A stretch of DNA of 36,239 nucleotides from Candidatus Parcubacteria bacterium (GCA_018646705.1 JABGUG010000048.1:1-36239), one strand, 5' to 3'; shown: positions 23,915-31,685, counted from the stretch's first letter. The notes: generated from the sequence alone by a model not told the origin. Translations and numbers: made by a program.

Positions 23915-25264
23915 ATGTCAAAAAATAATTCTACAATCTTCACATGTTCACATTGTGACGCTCAATTTACAAAATGGGCAGGTCGTTGTTTGGAATGTGG
24001 AAAATGGGGAACTATTGATGAAGGAAAAGTGGAAACTAAAAAATCAAAAGACAACGACTCTGTGCACACTCCAACAAAAACTCAAACACTTGGGAGCATT
24101 GAAGGAAAAAATGTAAGACGAACAACGTCTAATATTTCTGAACTTGACCGAGTACTTGGTGGTGGAATTGTTCCGGGAAGTCTAATATTACTTGGGGGTG
24201 AACCAGGAATTGGTAAATCTACCTTGGCTCTCCAACTTGCGGCATCTGTCTCCCCTACTTTGTATATTTCAGGAGAAGAATCAGTAGAACAAATAAAATT
24301 ACGCGCAGACAGAATTTCTACAAAGACGCAAAATTTTGCATCTCTTCGACTAGCAAACGAAACACAGGTAGAATCCTTATGTGCTACTATTAGAAAAGAA
24401 AAACCAAAAATGTGTGTTGTTGATTCCATTCAAACTATTTATTCAGATGAAGTACAGGGTGAATCTGGAAATATAAATCAAATTAAAGCATGTACAACAA
24501 AATTACTTGAATGCGCCAAATCTACTGGAACTGCCATTATTATAGTAGGACATGTAACAAAAGATGGAACGGTCGCCGGACCTCGCACACTCGAACATCT
24601 AGTAGACACAGTCCTCTACCTCGAAGGTGACAGATACCACCAACATAGAATCTTAAGAACAGTAAAAAATCGTTTTGGAGCAACTGACGAAGTTGGTATT
24701 TTTGAAATGAATGCATCGGGCCTACAGCCAGTAAAAAATCCAAGCGCAAGTTTTCTAGAAGAGCGCGAAGAAAATATACCTGGTTCTGTAGTAACATGCC
24801 TAATGGAAGGTACGCGCCCACTACTCGTAGAAATCCAGGCTCTGGTAAACAAAACTTCTTTTGGTTACCCCGTAAGAAAAGCAAGTGGATTTGATCTAAA
24901 CAGACTGCACGTCTTGGTAGCTGTACTACAAAAACGTGCGGGATTAGATCTGGGACAATACGATATTCATCTCAATGTTGTAGGAGGTATAAAAGCATCT
25001 GAACCAGCAGTAGACTTAGCTGTGTGTCTTGCCATAGCAAGTAGTTTTAAAGACAAAGCTCTTGGATCAGATTTAGTTGTTTTTGGTGAAGTAGGACTCG
25101 GTGGTGAAGTACGTTCTGTAAATCAAACAGAAAAAAGAATAAAAGAAAGTAAAGGGCTTGGAATGAAACGTGTAATAACCAACTCAAGTAAACAAGTTGA
25201 TAAGTTAACAGACTTAAAAATCATTAATGTAAAAAATATTGCAGAATTAATAACACATACATAA
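23915..25264 (+). CDS. radA: DNA repair ATPase RadA/Sms
   Basis: 449 residues, complete. Helps branch migration during recombination and transformation. A four-cysteine zinc finger opens the protein (CSHCDAQFTKWAGRCLECGKWGT). Walker A is GEPGIGKS (95-102), and the RadA signature KNRFG is at 251-255. The C-terminal Lon-like domain is intact (DIHLNVVGGIKASEPAVDLA). The segment STKTQNFASLRL is encoded by a palindrome (24324-24343) and may carry a few extra residues compared with the family. Last gene of the run from clpC, 39 bp after the amidase gene, ending at a hairpin terminator. Confidence 0.97.
   Translation: MSKNNSTIFTCSHCDAQFTKWAGRCLECGKWGTIDEGKVETKKSKDNDSVHTPTKTQTLGSIEGKNVRRTTSNISELDRVLGGGIVPGSLILLGGEPGIGKSTLALQLAASVSPTLYISGEESVEQIKLRADRISTKTQNFASLRLANETQVESLCATIRKEKPKMCVVDSIQTIYSDEVQGESGNINQIKACTTKLLECAKSTGTAIIIVGHVTKDGTVAGPRTLEHLVDTVLYLEGDRYHQHRILRTVKNRFGATDEVGIFEMNASGLQPVKNPSASFLEEREENIPGSVVTCLMEGTRPLLVEIQALVNKTSFGYPVRKASGFDLNRLHVLVAVLQKRAGLDLGQYDIHLNVVGGIKASEPAVDLAVCLAIASSFKDKALGSDLVVFGEVGLGGEVRSVNQTEKRIKESKGLGMKRVITNSSKQVDKLTDLKIINVKNIAELITHT
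24324..24343 (+). repeat. Palindrome inside radA matching the 13755-13794 terminator core
   Basis: AGACGCAAAATTTTGC (24324-24339) is identical to 16 bases of the terminator palindrome, and continues ATCT to make a 20-bp palindrome with one G-T pair. It encodes KTQNFAS-like residues in frame. Confidence 0.7.
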
Positions 25265-25277
25265 ATCCCAGACAAAT

Positions 25278-25307
25278 AAAAAGAACGGGTCGCAACCTGT
25301 TCTTTTT
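25278..25307 (+). terminator. Hairpin terminator after radA
   Basis: AAAAAGAAC (25278-25286) pairs with GTTCTTTTT (25299-25307). The stem continues through a G-T pair and GGT/ACC to a CGCA loop. The T-tract follows on the plus strand. Confidence 0.9.
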
Positions 25308-25333
25308 TATATACCGATTGTTATAAACCAAAA

Positions 25334-25396
25334 GACCGCCCTATCCTCCTCGCTTTACTTTCAAATTTATTGAAAACAAAGCGAGTTGTGGCGGTC
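25334..25396 (-). terminator. Long three-segment hairpin after the GC-rich gene
   Basis: GACCGCC (25334-25340) pairs with GGCGGTC (25390-25396), CTCGCTTT (25349-25356) with AAAGCGAG (25378-25385), and TTTCAA (25359-25364) with TTGAAA (25370-25375), in a nested array with small bulges. On the minus strand a TTTT follows, so it can end the transcript of the 68-codon gene. Between it and the gene stop (25397-25492) lies about 95 bp of GC-rich sequence in which no gene is seen. Confidence 0.75.
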
Positions 25397-25492
25397 TGTC
25401 GGTGTGCGACGTGTGAGTTGACCTCCGCTCGCATCCCGCATCGTATGGGGAGTGAAGATGAGAAACGGAAGGATCTACCCTTCTCGGCGCGA

Positions 25493-25699
25493 CTAGTGGG
25501 AGACGCAGTCCGGGTGGATGCTGCCACGCTGGGTCGCCTGGTAGTCCCCGGAGATCGTGGCGTACCAGCCGTCAGAGCCTTCGCCCACACGTCCCCAGAT
25601 GAACGACCCATCGCGCCTCTTGACGAGGACATCGACCTTGTTACCGTGTCCGTCGTATGCCTCGATGACCGCGTTTGCGCTCGAACTCTTTCCTGCCAT
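25493..25699 (-). CDS. GC-rich 68-residue protein of unknown function, probably foreign
   Basis: Not recognised. Small soluble protein beginning MAGKSSSANAVIEAYDGHGN, with a beta-rich middle (KVDVLVKRRDGSFIWGRVG, EGSDGWYATISGDYQ) and the ending IHPDCVSH; no signal or membrane helix. It is called real for four reasons: a GGAG Shine-Dalgarno (25710-25707) 7 nt before the ATG, whereas most genes here lack one; a consensus promoter at 25787-25815; a 3' hairpin; and coherent codon use. Of its 68 codons, 54 end in G or C, opposite to the AT-ending codons of radA and recG beside it. That suggests recent transfer from a GC-rich genome or element. The overlapping frames on the plus strand are by-products of the GC content. 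Confidence 0.72.
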   Translation of the reverse strand: MAGKSSSANAVIEAYDGHGNKVDVLVKRRDGSFIWGRVGEGSDGWYATISGDYQATQRGSIHPDCVSH

Positions 25700-25786
25700 T
25701 GTGACTCTCCGATATATTCCTGGTTGCGGAATCCGCTTAATTGTCGCCGACCGGCGAAGTTCAGCTAGACCCCTGTCGTTGCAACG

Positions 25787-25815
25787 AGAATATACTATTT
25801 TCTACACTCTGTCAA
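25787..25815 (-). promoter_or_regulatory. Consensus promoter of the GC-rich gene
   Basis: Minus strand: perfect TTGACA (25815-25810), 17-bp spacer, TATTCT (25792-25787). Initiation near 25780 gives a leader of about 80 nt containing the inverted repeat TCGCCG/CGGCGA (25744-25757), then the Shine-Dalgarno. Confidence 0.8.
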
Positions 25816-25827
25816 GATTAAGTTCAA

Positions 25828-25852
25828 AAAAAGAGCTAAAATTAGCTCTTTT
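25828..25852 (-). terminator. Hairpin terminator after recG
   Basis: AAAAGAGCTAA (25829-25839) pairs with TTAGCTCTTTT (25842-25852). On the minus strand a run of Ts follows, then GAAC. It separates recG from the GC-rich gene. Confidence 0.9.
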
Positions 25853-25873
25853 AAAAAAAATTTGTCCGATTTC

Positions 25874-27979
25874 TTATTCCAAATGAACTCTGTCTTCCCA
25901 CTCACCCACTTTGTCATACAATCCTGGATATTTTTCAAAATCAATCCCACGCGAAACCTCGCGTGCGAGTTTTATTAATTCTTTGTCACTAAGTGTAGCT
26001 AAACGTAAATGCATCATACCACTCTGAGCCATGCCATATACTTCTCCTGGCCCACGAAGTTCTAGATCATGCTCTGCAAGTTTAAATCCATCAGTAGTAC
26101 TTTCAAACAATTTCAAACGTTCTTGAGCTTTCTGAGTGTTACTATCAGTAAAAAGAAAACAATATGATTGATGTGAACTCCTACCTACACGTCCACGAAA
26201 TTGATGTAGCTGCGCGAGACCAAACCGCTCAGCACCCTCTATCATCATTACGCTAGCATTTGGAATATCCACCCCAACTTCCACAACCGATGTGGAAACC
26301 AAAATATTTGTTGATCCATTTTTAAATTGTTCCATTGCAGAATCTTTATCAGCACCTTTCATTTTTCCATGTAAATATCCAATCTTTAAATCAGGAAAAA
26401 TATGCTTTGAAAGTTTTTCATATTCAGCCATAACAGTCTTTTTCTCTGTGCCTGATGACGTGGGCAGGTCTAGACCCGTCCCTTCGGATTTTTCCTCGAT
26501 CAACGGGCATATTACAAAAACCTGCCTCCCCTGCTTAACCTGATCCTTGATAAACCTATACGCCTTGCTACGATTATGGGAATCAACAAGACGCGTCTTT
26601 ATTGATTTTCTTCCAGATGGCGTTTGTCTTATAATAGACAAATCCAGATCTCCATAGAGTGTCAGAGCAAATGACCGTGGAATTGGCGTAGCTGTCATGC
26701 TAAGAAAATGTGGCACAGTATCCGGATCTCCAGACTTTTCACGAATCGTCTTGCGCTGATCTACACCAAATCGATGTTGTTCATCCACAATCACAAGTCC
26801 AAGATTTTTAAACTCCAGATCATCAGTAAGAAGTGCGTGAGTTCCAACAATAATATCTACCTCTCCTTCACCAATTTGTTTTATAATTTCTTTCTTTTGA
26901 GAAGTTTTAGAATTATTTTCAAATTCAAAATTCAAAATTTTATATTCAGTCCGTGTCAAAATTCCAATCCTAACTTTTTCTCCAAATATTTCTTTCAATG
27001 TTTCAAAATGCTGTTTTGCAAGTATCTCCGTCGGTGCCATAATAATTCCTTGCGCACCATTTAAAAAAGTATTATACAATCCCATTGCTGCAACCACTGT
27101 CTTACCCGAACCAACATCCCCCTCAAGAAGTCTGTTCATTGGCTCTTCCTTTTCAATATCTTGAAAAATTTCCCATGCAGACACTTTTTGATCTTTTGTA
27201 AGAGTGAACGGAAGTGTCTCAACGAATTCTTTGACTTCTTTTTCTTTAAATTCAAGTTTGGGAGCACGTGAACTTTTGATTGACTGACGAATCATTTCAG
27301 CACGTAATTGCAATACAAAAAGTTCATCAAATTTGAGCCGGCGCTCAGCATGTTTAAACTCTTCCTCTGACTCAGGAAAGTGAATAGCCTTTATCGCCTC
27401 GCTTAGTCCCATCACATCCACCCTGTCTCGAATATCCTCTGGCAGCCAATCCACCAACTCCTCTGTAGCTTTTACAGCTTGTGCCATAAGGAATCGTAGC
27501 TGTTTTTGTGTTATACCTGACGTAAGAGGATACATTGGAACTATTCGAGCAGTATGAACCGTCCCACTATTTTTATTCACTTTTTCATATGATGGACTCA
27601 CCATTTGTACCCCGAACATGTCAGTCTTAACTTTGCCTGAAAAAAATACTTCGTCTCCCACTTTCAAAGTTTTTGTAATAAAAGGCTGACCAAACCACAC
27701 AATCCTCAGCTGTTCTGTTTCGTCTGTCACAACTGCCTCAGTAATTACTGTGCGTTTACGTGGACTACGCTTGCTCGCAATAAGTTCTATCTTGCCCCGC
27801 ACTGTCACTTCTTGTCCTTCTACCAAATTTGCTATATCGACAACCTGACTATAGTCTTCATAGCGAAAAGGGAAATAATACAAAAGATCCTCAACCATCT
27901 CTATCTTAAGATGTCTTAGTCGTTTTTCAAAAACACCACCCACACGATTCAATTGTGCAACCTTTGTATATAATTTCAT
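25874..27979 (-). CDS. recG: ATP-dependent DNA helicase RecG
   Basis: 701 residues, full length. Reverses stalled forks and migrates Holliday junctions. The N-terminal wedge/OB domain (VEGQEVTVRGKIELIASKR) is followed by the helicase core: Walker A GDVGSGKT (about 286-293), motif II VIVDEQHRFGVDQR, motif III SMTATPIPRSFALT, and motif VI QFRGRVGRSSHQSYC with the TRG region FKLAEHDLELRGPGEVYG. Two stretches look like short in-frame additions relative to the family. One is YKILNFEFENN (about 344-354), encoded by an AT-rich tandem repeat. The other is EKSEGTGLDLPTSSG (about 494-508), encoded by a TCTAGA-centred palindrome. Both lie in surface-loop positions between conserved motifs. It has its own terminator. 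Confidence 0.98.
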   Translation of the reverse strand: MKLYTKVAQLNRVGGVFEKRLRHLKIEMVEDLLYYFPFRYEDYSQVVDIANLVEGQEVTVRGKIELIASKRSPRKRTVITEAVVTDETEQLRIVWFGQPFITKTLKVGDEVFFSGKVKTDMFGVQMVSPSYEKVNKNSGTVHTARIVPMYPLTSGITQKQLRFLMAQAVKATEELVDWLPEDIRDRVDVMGLSEAIKAIHFPESEEEFKHAERRLKFDELFVLQLRAEMIRQSIKSSRAPKLEFKEKEVKEFVETLPFTLTKDQKVSAWEIFQDIEKEEPMNRLLEGDVGSGKTVVAAMGLYNTFLNGAQGIIMAPTEILAKQHFETLKEIFGEKVRIGILTRTEYKILNFEFENNSKTSQKKEIIKQIGEGEVDIIVGTHALLTDDLEFKNLGLVIVDEQHRFGVDQRKTIREKSGDPDTVPHFLSMTATPIPRSFALTLYGDLDLSIIRQTPSGRKSIKTRLVDSHNRSKAYRFIKDQVKQGRQVFVICPLIEEKSEGTGLDLPTSSGTEKKTVMAEYEKLSKHIFPDLKIGYLHGKMKGADKDSAMEQFKNGSTNILVSTSVVEVGVDIPNASVMMIEGAERFGLAQLHQFRGRVGRSSHQSYCFLFTDSNTQKAQERLKLFESTTDGFKLAEHDLELRGPGEVYGMAQSGMMHLRLATLSDKELIKLAREVSRGIDFEKYPGLYDKVGEWEDRVHLE
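26462..26487 (-). repeat. Palindromic element in frame inside recG
   Basis: GGGCAGGTCTAGACCCGTCC (26462-26481) is palindromic except for two position pairs, and is followed by CTTCGG (26482-26487). It shares the outline, TCTAGA centre and CTTCGG flank of the pheT element at 6608-6633, in the same orientation relative to coding, and encodes SEGTGLDLP. Confidence 0.8.
26921..26947 (-). repeat. AT-rich tandem repeat in frame inside recG
   Basis: AAATTCAAAATTCAAAATTTT with flanking TATATTC, a tandem AAATTC-type sequence encoding KILNFEFENN. Its composition resembles the intergenic stretch at 33431-33478. Confidence 0.55.
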
Positions 27980-28002
27980 AGTTACTCTATTGTAACAAAA
28001 AA

Positions 28003-28015
28003 CCCCTTATTGGGG
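28003..28015 (-). terminator. Terminator of the tRNA-Arg transcript
   Basis: CCCC (28003-28006) and GGGG (28012-28015) close a 5-nt loop. On the minus strand TTTTTT follows immediately. It lies between the tRNA 3' end and the recG start. Confidence 0.8.
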
Positions 28016-28023
28016 AATTTTTG

Positions 28024-28095
28024 TGCTCTCGGCAGGAATCGAACCTACATTCCCAGTTCCGCAAACTGGTGTCCTATCCGTTGAACGACGAGAGC
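28024..28095 (-). tRNA. tRNA-Arg, anticodon GCG
   Basis: The minus strand folds into a complete 72-nt cloverleaf: acceptor stem GCTCTCG/CGAGAGC, D stem GTTC/GGAC, anticodon stem CCAGT/ACTGG with loop TTGCGGA, a 4-nt variable region, and T stem GTAGG/CCTGC around TTCGAAT. The discriminator is A, and CCA is not encoded. Loop positions 34-36 read GCG, decoding arginine CGC and CGU. Most bacteria use an ACG anticodon edited to inosine for these codons, so this is unusual. It has its own promoter upstream and a terminator downstream. Confidence 0.95.
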
Positions 28096-28144
28096 CTACT
28101 CTGCTTATTTTTAATAGGCCAAAAAAACCTACAAAAGCGAAAAT

Positions 28145-28173
28145 ACTATACTACAAAAAAAAGAAACCGTCAA
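28145..28173 (-). promoter_or_regulatory. Promoter of tRNA-Arg
   Basis: Minus strand TTGACG (28173-28168), 17-bp spacer, TATAGT (28150-28145). Initiation near 28138 gives a 5' leader of about 43 nt to be trimmed by RNase P. Confidence 0.75.
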
Positions 28174-28188
28174 CAACGGATCCTTTAT

Positions 28189-28239
28189 AACTTTTTAACT
28201 TTCAGGGTACACTGATGCCCTGTGGGTATGTAAACTTTA
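28189..28239. repeat. AT-rich repeat remnant and small hairpin
   Basis: AACTTTTTAACTTT (28189-28202) repeats 14 bases found at 4761-4774. It is followed by the hairpin CAGGG/CCCTG (28203-28207 with 28218-28222) and a related AAACTTTAAAACTT. It lies just beyond the 3' end of the gene at 28244-28747, where it could also serve as a terminator. Confidence 0.6.
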
Positions 28240-28243
28240 AAAC

Positions 28244-28747
28244 TTAGTGAAGCTGCCACTTTCGTGCAAGCATGTCACTAAAAGGCTCTTCTTCTTTTTC
28301 CAAATCTTCATCCAAAAATTCTTTGAGTGTTGAGCGAACTTCATTTGGATCTTCATCCATAAAAGGAATCCTTAGGCGAGGTTTTGTACTACTAAGAGTT
28401 TCAATAAAAAGAGTTTTTACTTCTGGAGGATTATAAATGACATAAAATCCATCTAATTCTGAATAGCTATAAAAACGGTTATTTATCATGATACCAAGCT
28501 CTGTGATCTTAAATGGAATAACGATCGGATCTTGGTGTGTTTGCAAAAACATAATAATAGCAAACAAAATTATAACAAGAGCAAAAAGAAAATTATCTGT
28601 CATGAGTGCATAGGCAACAAATCCAACTCCTAAAAATGTCATGAGTATATACCATGCACGATTACGATTGTGTTGGTCATACTCAGAGACACTCCATTCA
28701 TGAAGAATATCGCCAATAAGCACTGAATCATCAATTAATTTTGGCAT
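28244..28747 (-). CDS. Two-helix membrane protein of unknown function
   Basis: 167 residues, unrecognised. A hydrophilic N-terminus (about 30 residues) leads to two adjacent helices (about 31-48 and 52-68) with almost no loop. A cytoplasmic beta-rich domain follows, including IPFKITELGIMINNRFYSYSEL and a FYVIYNPPEVKTLFIET strand region, and the acidic C-terminus is DEDLEKEEEPFSDML. The layout resembles small PH-like-domain membrane proteins and the 208-residue protein at 3605. It is a single-gene unit, transcribed divergently from the LCP gene. Confidence 0.75.
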   Translation of the reverse strand: MPKLIDDSVLIGDILHEWSVSEYDQHNRNRAWYILMTFLGVGFVAYALMTDNFLFALVIILFAIIMFLQTHQDPIVIPFKITELGIMINNRFYSYSELDGFYVIYNPPEVKTLFIETLSSTKPRLRIPFMDEDPNEVRSTLKEFLDEDLEKEEEPFSDMLARKWQLH

Positions 28748-28782
28748 ATAAAATTATTAATATTGCGTTAGTTCTTGTACAT

Positions 28783-28811
28783 ACTATACCATAGTTTTAA
28801 CCCACAAACAA
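28783..28811 (-). promoter_or_regulatory. Extended -10 promoter for the 167-residue membrane protein
   Basis: Minus strand TTGTTT (28811-28806), 17-bp spacer, TATAGT (28788-28783) preceded by TGG, an extended -10. The leader is about 29 nt. Confidence 0.65.
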
Positions 28812-28826
28812 CAAGATAATATGCAA

Positions 28827-28855
28827 TTGCAAAAAAGACTTTTTTCTAGTATACT
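28827..28855 (+). promoter_or_regulatory. Promoter of the LCP-der-pth run
   Basis: TTGCAA (28827-28832), 17-bp spacer, TATACT (28850-28855). Initiation near 28862 is only about 5 nt before the ATG at 28867, so the message may be nearly leaderless. Confidence 0.65.
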
Positions 28856-28866
28856 TATCTTCGTAT

Positions 28867-30303
28867 ATGAATACTAGACACATAAATTTTTTGCACAAAC
28901 AATTAGATGAAAAACCCCCTAAACGAGGCCGTACAAAATGGGTTTTTTTGTTGGTTATTATAGGAATTTTTGGTTTTCTCACCTATAGTTATGTATCTGC
29001 AAATAAAGACCGTTTTCTCAATCCTCTAGACTACGACCCAGTGACTCTGGAACCAAAGGAGCCTGAAGGATTCTTCAAAAAACTCACATACCTTGTCTTT
29101 CACAAAGAAACTAAACTTGAAGGTCAAAGAAATGACCGAATTAACATACTTATACTTGGTATGGGAGGGCTAGGTCACGATGGACCATACCTGACAGACA
29201 CAATCATGATCGCAAGTGTGCGACCTTCTGATAATGATGTTGCATTAGTATCTATTCCAAGAGATCTTGGCGTAAAAATAAAAGATTATGGTACTAGAAA
29301 GATAAACCATGCAAATCATTTTGGAGAGATGGAAAAAGAAAACTGGGGGGCTGCATTTGCTACAGAAGTAATCTCAGAAACATTTGATATTGACATACCC
29401 TACTATATTAGGGTAGATTTCCAAGCGTTTGAAGATATCATAGATGAAGTCGGCGGAGTACGTGTCAATGTAGATCGCACATTTACTGACTATATGTACC
29501 CAGCACCAAACGATAGATACCAAACAATTTCTTTTGAGACAGGCCCTCAAACCATGAACGGAAGCACAGCTCTCAAATTTGTCCGATCAAGACATGGTGG
29601 TAGTGGAGAAGGATCAGATTTTGCACGTGCAGCACGTCAACAAAAAGTAATCTTAGCACTCAAGGAAAAAGTTTTATCATTTGGAACACTTACAAATCCC
29701 GTACGAATCAAGAAGGTAATAGACGCTCTTGAACGACACATGACAACAAACATGGAATTCGATGAGATCCTTGAACTTGTGCGCGTTGTACGAAACTTAG
29801 ATACAGAAAAAATCACAACACTTGTGCTCGACAATGGTGTAAATGGATATTTGGTAAATAGCACGGGCGCAAATGGAGCATTTCTTCTCTTTCCACGAAC
29901 TGGAAATTATAATGAAATCAACAGTGCTATAAAAAATGTATTTGACCCAGAGGCTATTGTAGAATCTATTGATGATACGCCGGAACAAGAAAAGCCGACT
30001 CTCAATTGGGCAACAATTGAAATACAAAATGGTACATGGCGTGCAGGTCTAGCCGCTCGTGTAAAACAACGACTTGCAGATGAAGAATTTTATATAGAAG
30101 ATATTGGTAATACTGATCCAGAATTTAAACCGGTTATTAGTAGTGGCATTTACAAAATTTCAGACAAAGAATCTCTAGAGGTCGTGGAAGCGCTCCAAGA
30201 TGAACTACACATGCCAACCAAAGAAACACTGCCTGATGGAACACTCTCTCCAGCAACTAGCACAGATATATTAATAATTTTAGGAGACGATTTCATAGAA
30301 TAA
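28867..30303 (+). CDS. LytR-CpsA-Psr family cell-wall ligase
   Basis: 478 residues. LCP enzymes move polyprenyl-linked glycans onto peptidoglycan or another acceptor outside the membrane. A cytoplasmic basic head and one helix (about 25-43, WVFLLVIIGIFGFLTYSYV) precede the LCP domain: ILILGMGGLGHDGPYLTDTI, VSIPRDLGVKI with the conserved arginine-aspartate, NHANHFGEME, VGGVRVNVD, and MNGSTALKFVRSRHGG. A C-terminal LytR_C-type domain (WATIEIQNGTWRAGLAARV, about 378-475) follows. First gene of a run with der 2 bp downstream. With the phosphohexomutase it indicates a glycosylated envelope. Confidence 0.94.
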   Translation: MNTRHINFLHKQLDEKPPKRGRTKWVFLLVIIGIFGFLTYSYVSANKDRFLNPLDYDPVTLEPKEPEGFFKKLTYLVFHKETKLEGQRNDRINILILGMGGLGHDGPYLTDTIMIASVRPSDNDVALVSIPRDLGVKIKDYGTRKINHANHFGEMEKENWGAAFATEVISETFDIDIPYYIRVDFQAFEDIIDEVGGVRVNVDRTFTDYMYPAPNDRYQTISFETGPQTMNGSTALKFVRSRHGGSGEGSDFARAARQQKVILALKEKVLSFGTLTNPVRIKKVIDALERHMTTNMEFDEILELVRVVRNLDTEKITTLVLDNGVNGYLVNSTGANGAFLLFPRTGNYNEINSAIKNVFDPEAIVESIDDTPEQEKPTLNWATIEIQNGTWRAGLAARVKQRLADEEFYIEDIGNTDPEFKPVISSGIYKISDKESLEVVEALQDELHMPTKETLPDGTLSPATSTDILIILGDDFIE

Positions 30304-30305
30304 AT

Positions 30306-31685
30306 ATGATTGAAAATATAACACAAAATCTACCTACTGTTGTACTCGTGGGTCGAGCAAATGTCGGCAAGTCAACTCTCTTTAATACACTTATAGATGA
30401 ACACAAAGCACTTGTTTCAGACATTGCAGGCACAACGAGAACAAACAACGAAGGGGTTATAATCTGGCGAGGTAAAGAAATCTATGTCATTGACACAGGT
30501 GGTTTTGATAATGATGAAAACGAATCTTTTGCTGATGAAATTATAGACCAAGATGAACGTGCACTCGATAAGGCCGATATTATCATTATGGTATCTGATG
30601 TAAAAACAGGAATCCTACCACAAGAAAAAGAATTAGCACGTGATCTCAAGAAAAAATACAAAAAAACAAAAGTTCTTCTTGTGGGAAATAAGGTTGATAG
30701 TAAAAAAATCGAGCTCAATCTAGGAGAAAAAGAATGGCAAGGCCTAGGCCTTGGTGATCCTATACCACTCTCAGCTTCTAACGGACGAGGTGTTGGTGAT
30801 TTCTTGGATATTTTGTATAGTGAACTTAGAAAGATGCCCATACGTCCAAAAAAGATGAAAGAGGCAAAAAGAGATGATGTACGTATTGCACTCATAGGAA
30901 AACCAAATGTAGGAAAGTCATCACTTTTCAATAAAATTATTGGTGAAGAAAAAGTAATTGTGAGTGACATCGCACACACAACACGTGAACCGTTTGATAC
31001 AACACTTATATATACTCAAGGAAAGAAAAAACATAGACTCACCTTTGTAGATACCGCCGGTATCAGACGAAAAGCAAAAGTGAAGGGTAAACTAGAACAA
31101 GAAGGTATCGGACGTAGCATAAAAACAGTAGAAGAATCAGATATTGTACTCCTTACACTTGATGGTGCTGAAACGATCGCTTCACAAGACATGCAGCTCG
31201 GTGGACTTATTGAACGCAGAAGCAAAAGTGTTATTATTCTCATCAACAAGTGGGATTTGTCAGAAGACGTAAGTGACTCATATCGCAATGATGTAAAAAA
31301 GATGGTTTATGCTCATCTACCTCATCTCAAATTTGCTCCGATTCTATTTGTAAGTGGAAAAACAGGATACCGTGTAAATCAAATTTTGCCACTCATTACA
31401 CAAATCGCACATAGTAGAAAAACAATGATAGAACAAGATGTTCTGGACAAATTTATGCATCGAATCCTAAAACAGCATAAACCTGCTCGTGGAAAAGGAA
31501 CACGCCAACCAAAAGTTCTTGGGTTTAAGCAGCTAAGATGTGATCCACCTATATTTGAAATGAGAATAAAATACCGAACATCAATACATAGATCATATGT
31601 TAGCTATGTTGAAAATAGACTTCGCGAAGACTTTAACTTTACTGGTACTCCAATTGTTATCAAATTAACAAAAATGAGAAAATAA
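30306..31685 (+). CDS. der: Ribosome biogenesis GTPase Der (EngA)
   Basis: 459 residues. Tandem GTPase needed for 50S assembly. G domain 1: P-loop GRANVGKS (16-23), DTGGF, NKVD. G domain 2: GKPNVGKS, DTAGIRRKAKVKGKLEQ, NKWD. The C-terminal KH-like domain (FKQLRCDPPIFEMRIKYRTS, ending FTGTPIVIKLTK) binds RNA. The start is 2 bp after the LCP stop, with no room for a Shine-Dalgarno other than inside the upstream gene. Full length and intact. Confidence 0.98.
   Translation: MIENITQNLPTVVLVGRANVGKSTLFNTLIDEHKALVSDIAGTTRTNNEGVIIWRGKEIYVIDTGGFDNDENESFADEIIDQDERALDKADIIIMVSDVKTGILPQEKELARDLKKKYKKTKVLLVGNKVDSKKIELNLGEKEWQGLGLGDPIPLSASNGRGVGDFLDILYSELRKMPIRPKKMKEAKRDDVRIALIGKPNVGKSSLFNKIIGEEKVIVSDIAHTTREPFDTTLIYTQGKKKHRLTFVDTAGIRRKAKVKGKLEQEGIGRSIKTVEESDIVLLTLDGAETIASQDMQLGGLIERRSKSVIILINKWDLSEDVSDSYRNDVKKMVYAHLPHLKFAPILFVSGKTGYRVNQILPLITQIAHSRKTMIEQDVLDKFMHRILKQHKPARGKGTRQPKVLGFKQLRCDPPIFEMRIKYRTSIHRSYVSYVENRLREDFNFTGTPIVIKLTKMRK

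Noticed and set aside
25370-25886. Plus-strand frames opposite the GC-rich gene
   Set aside because: GC-rich DNA has few stops; they lack promoter and ribosome site, and one runs through the recG terminator.
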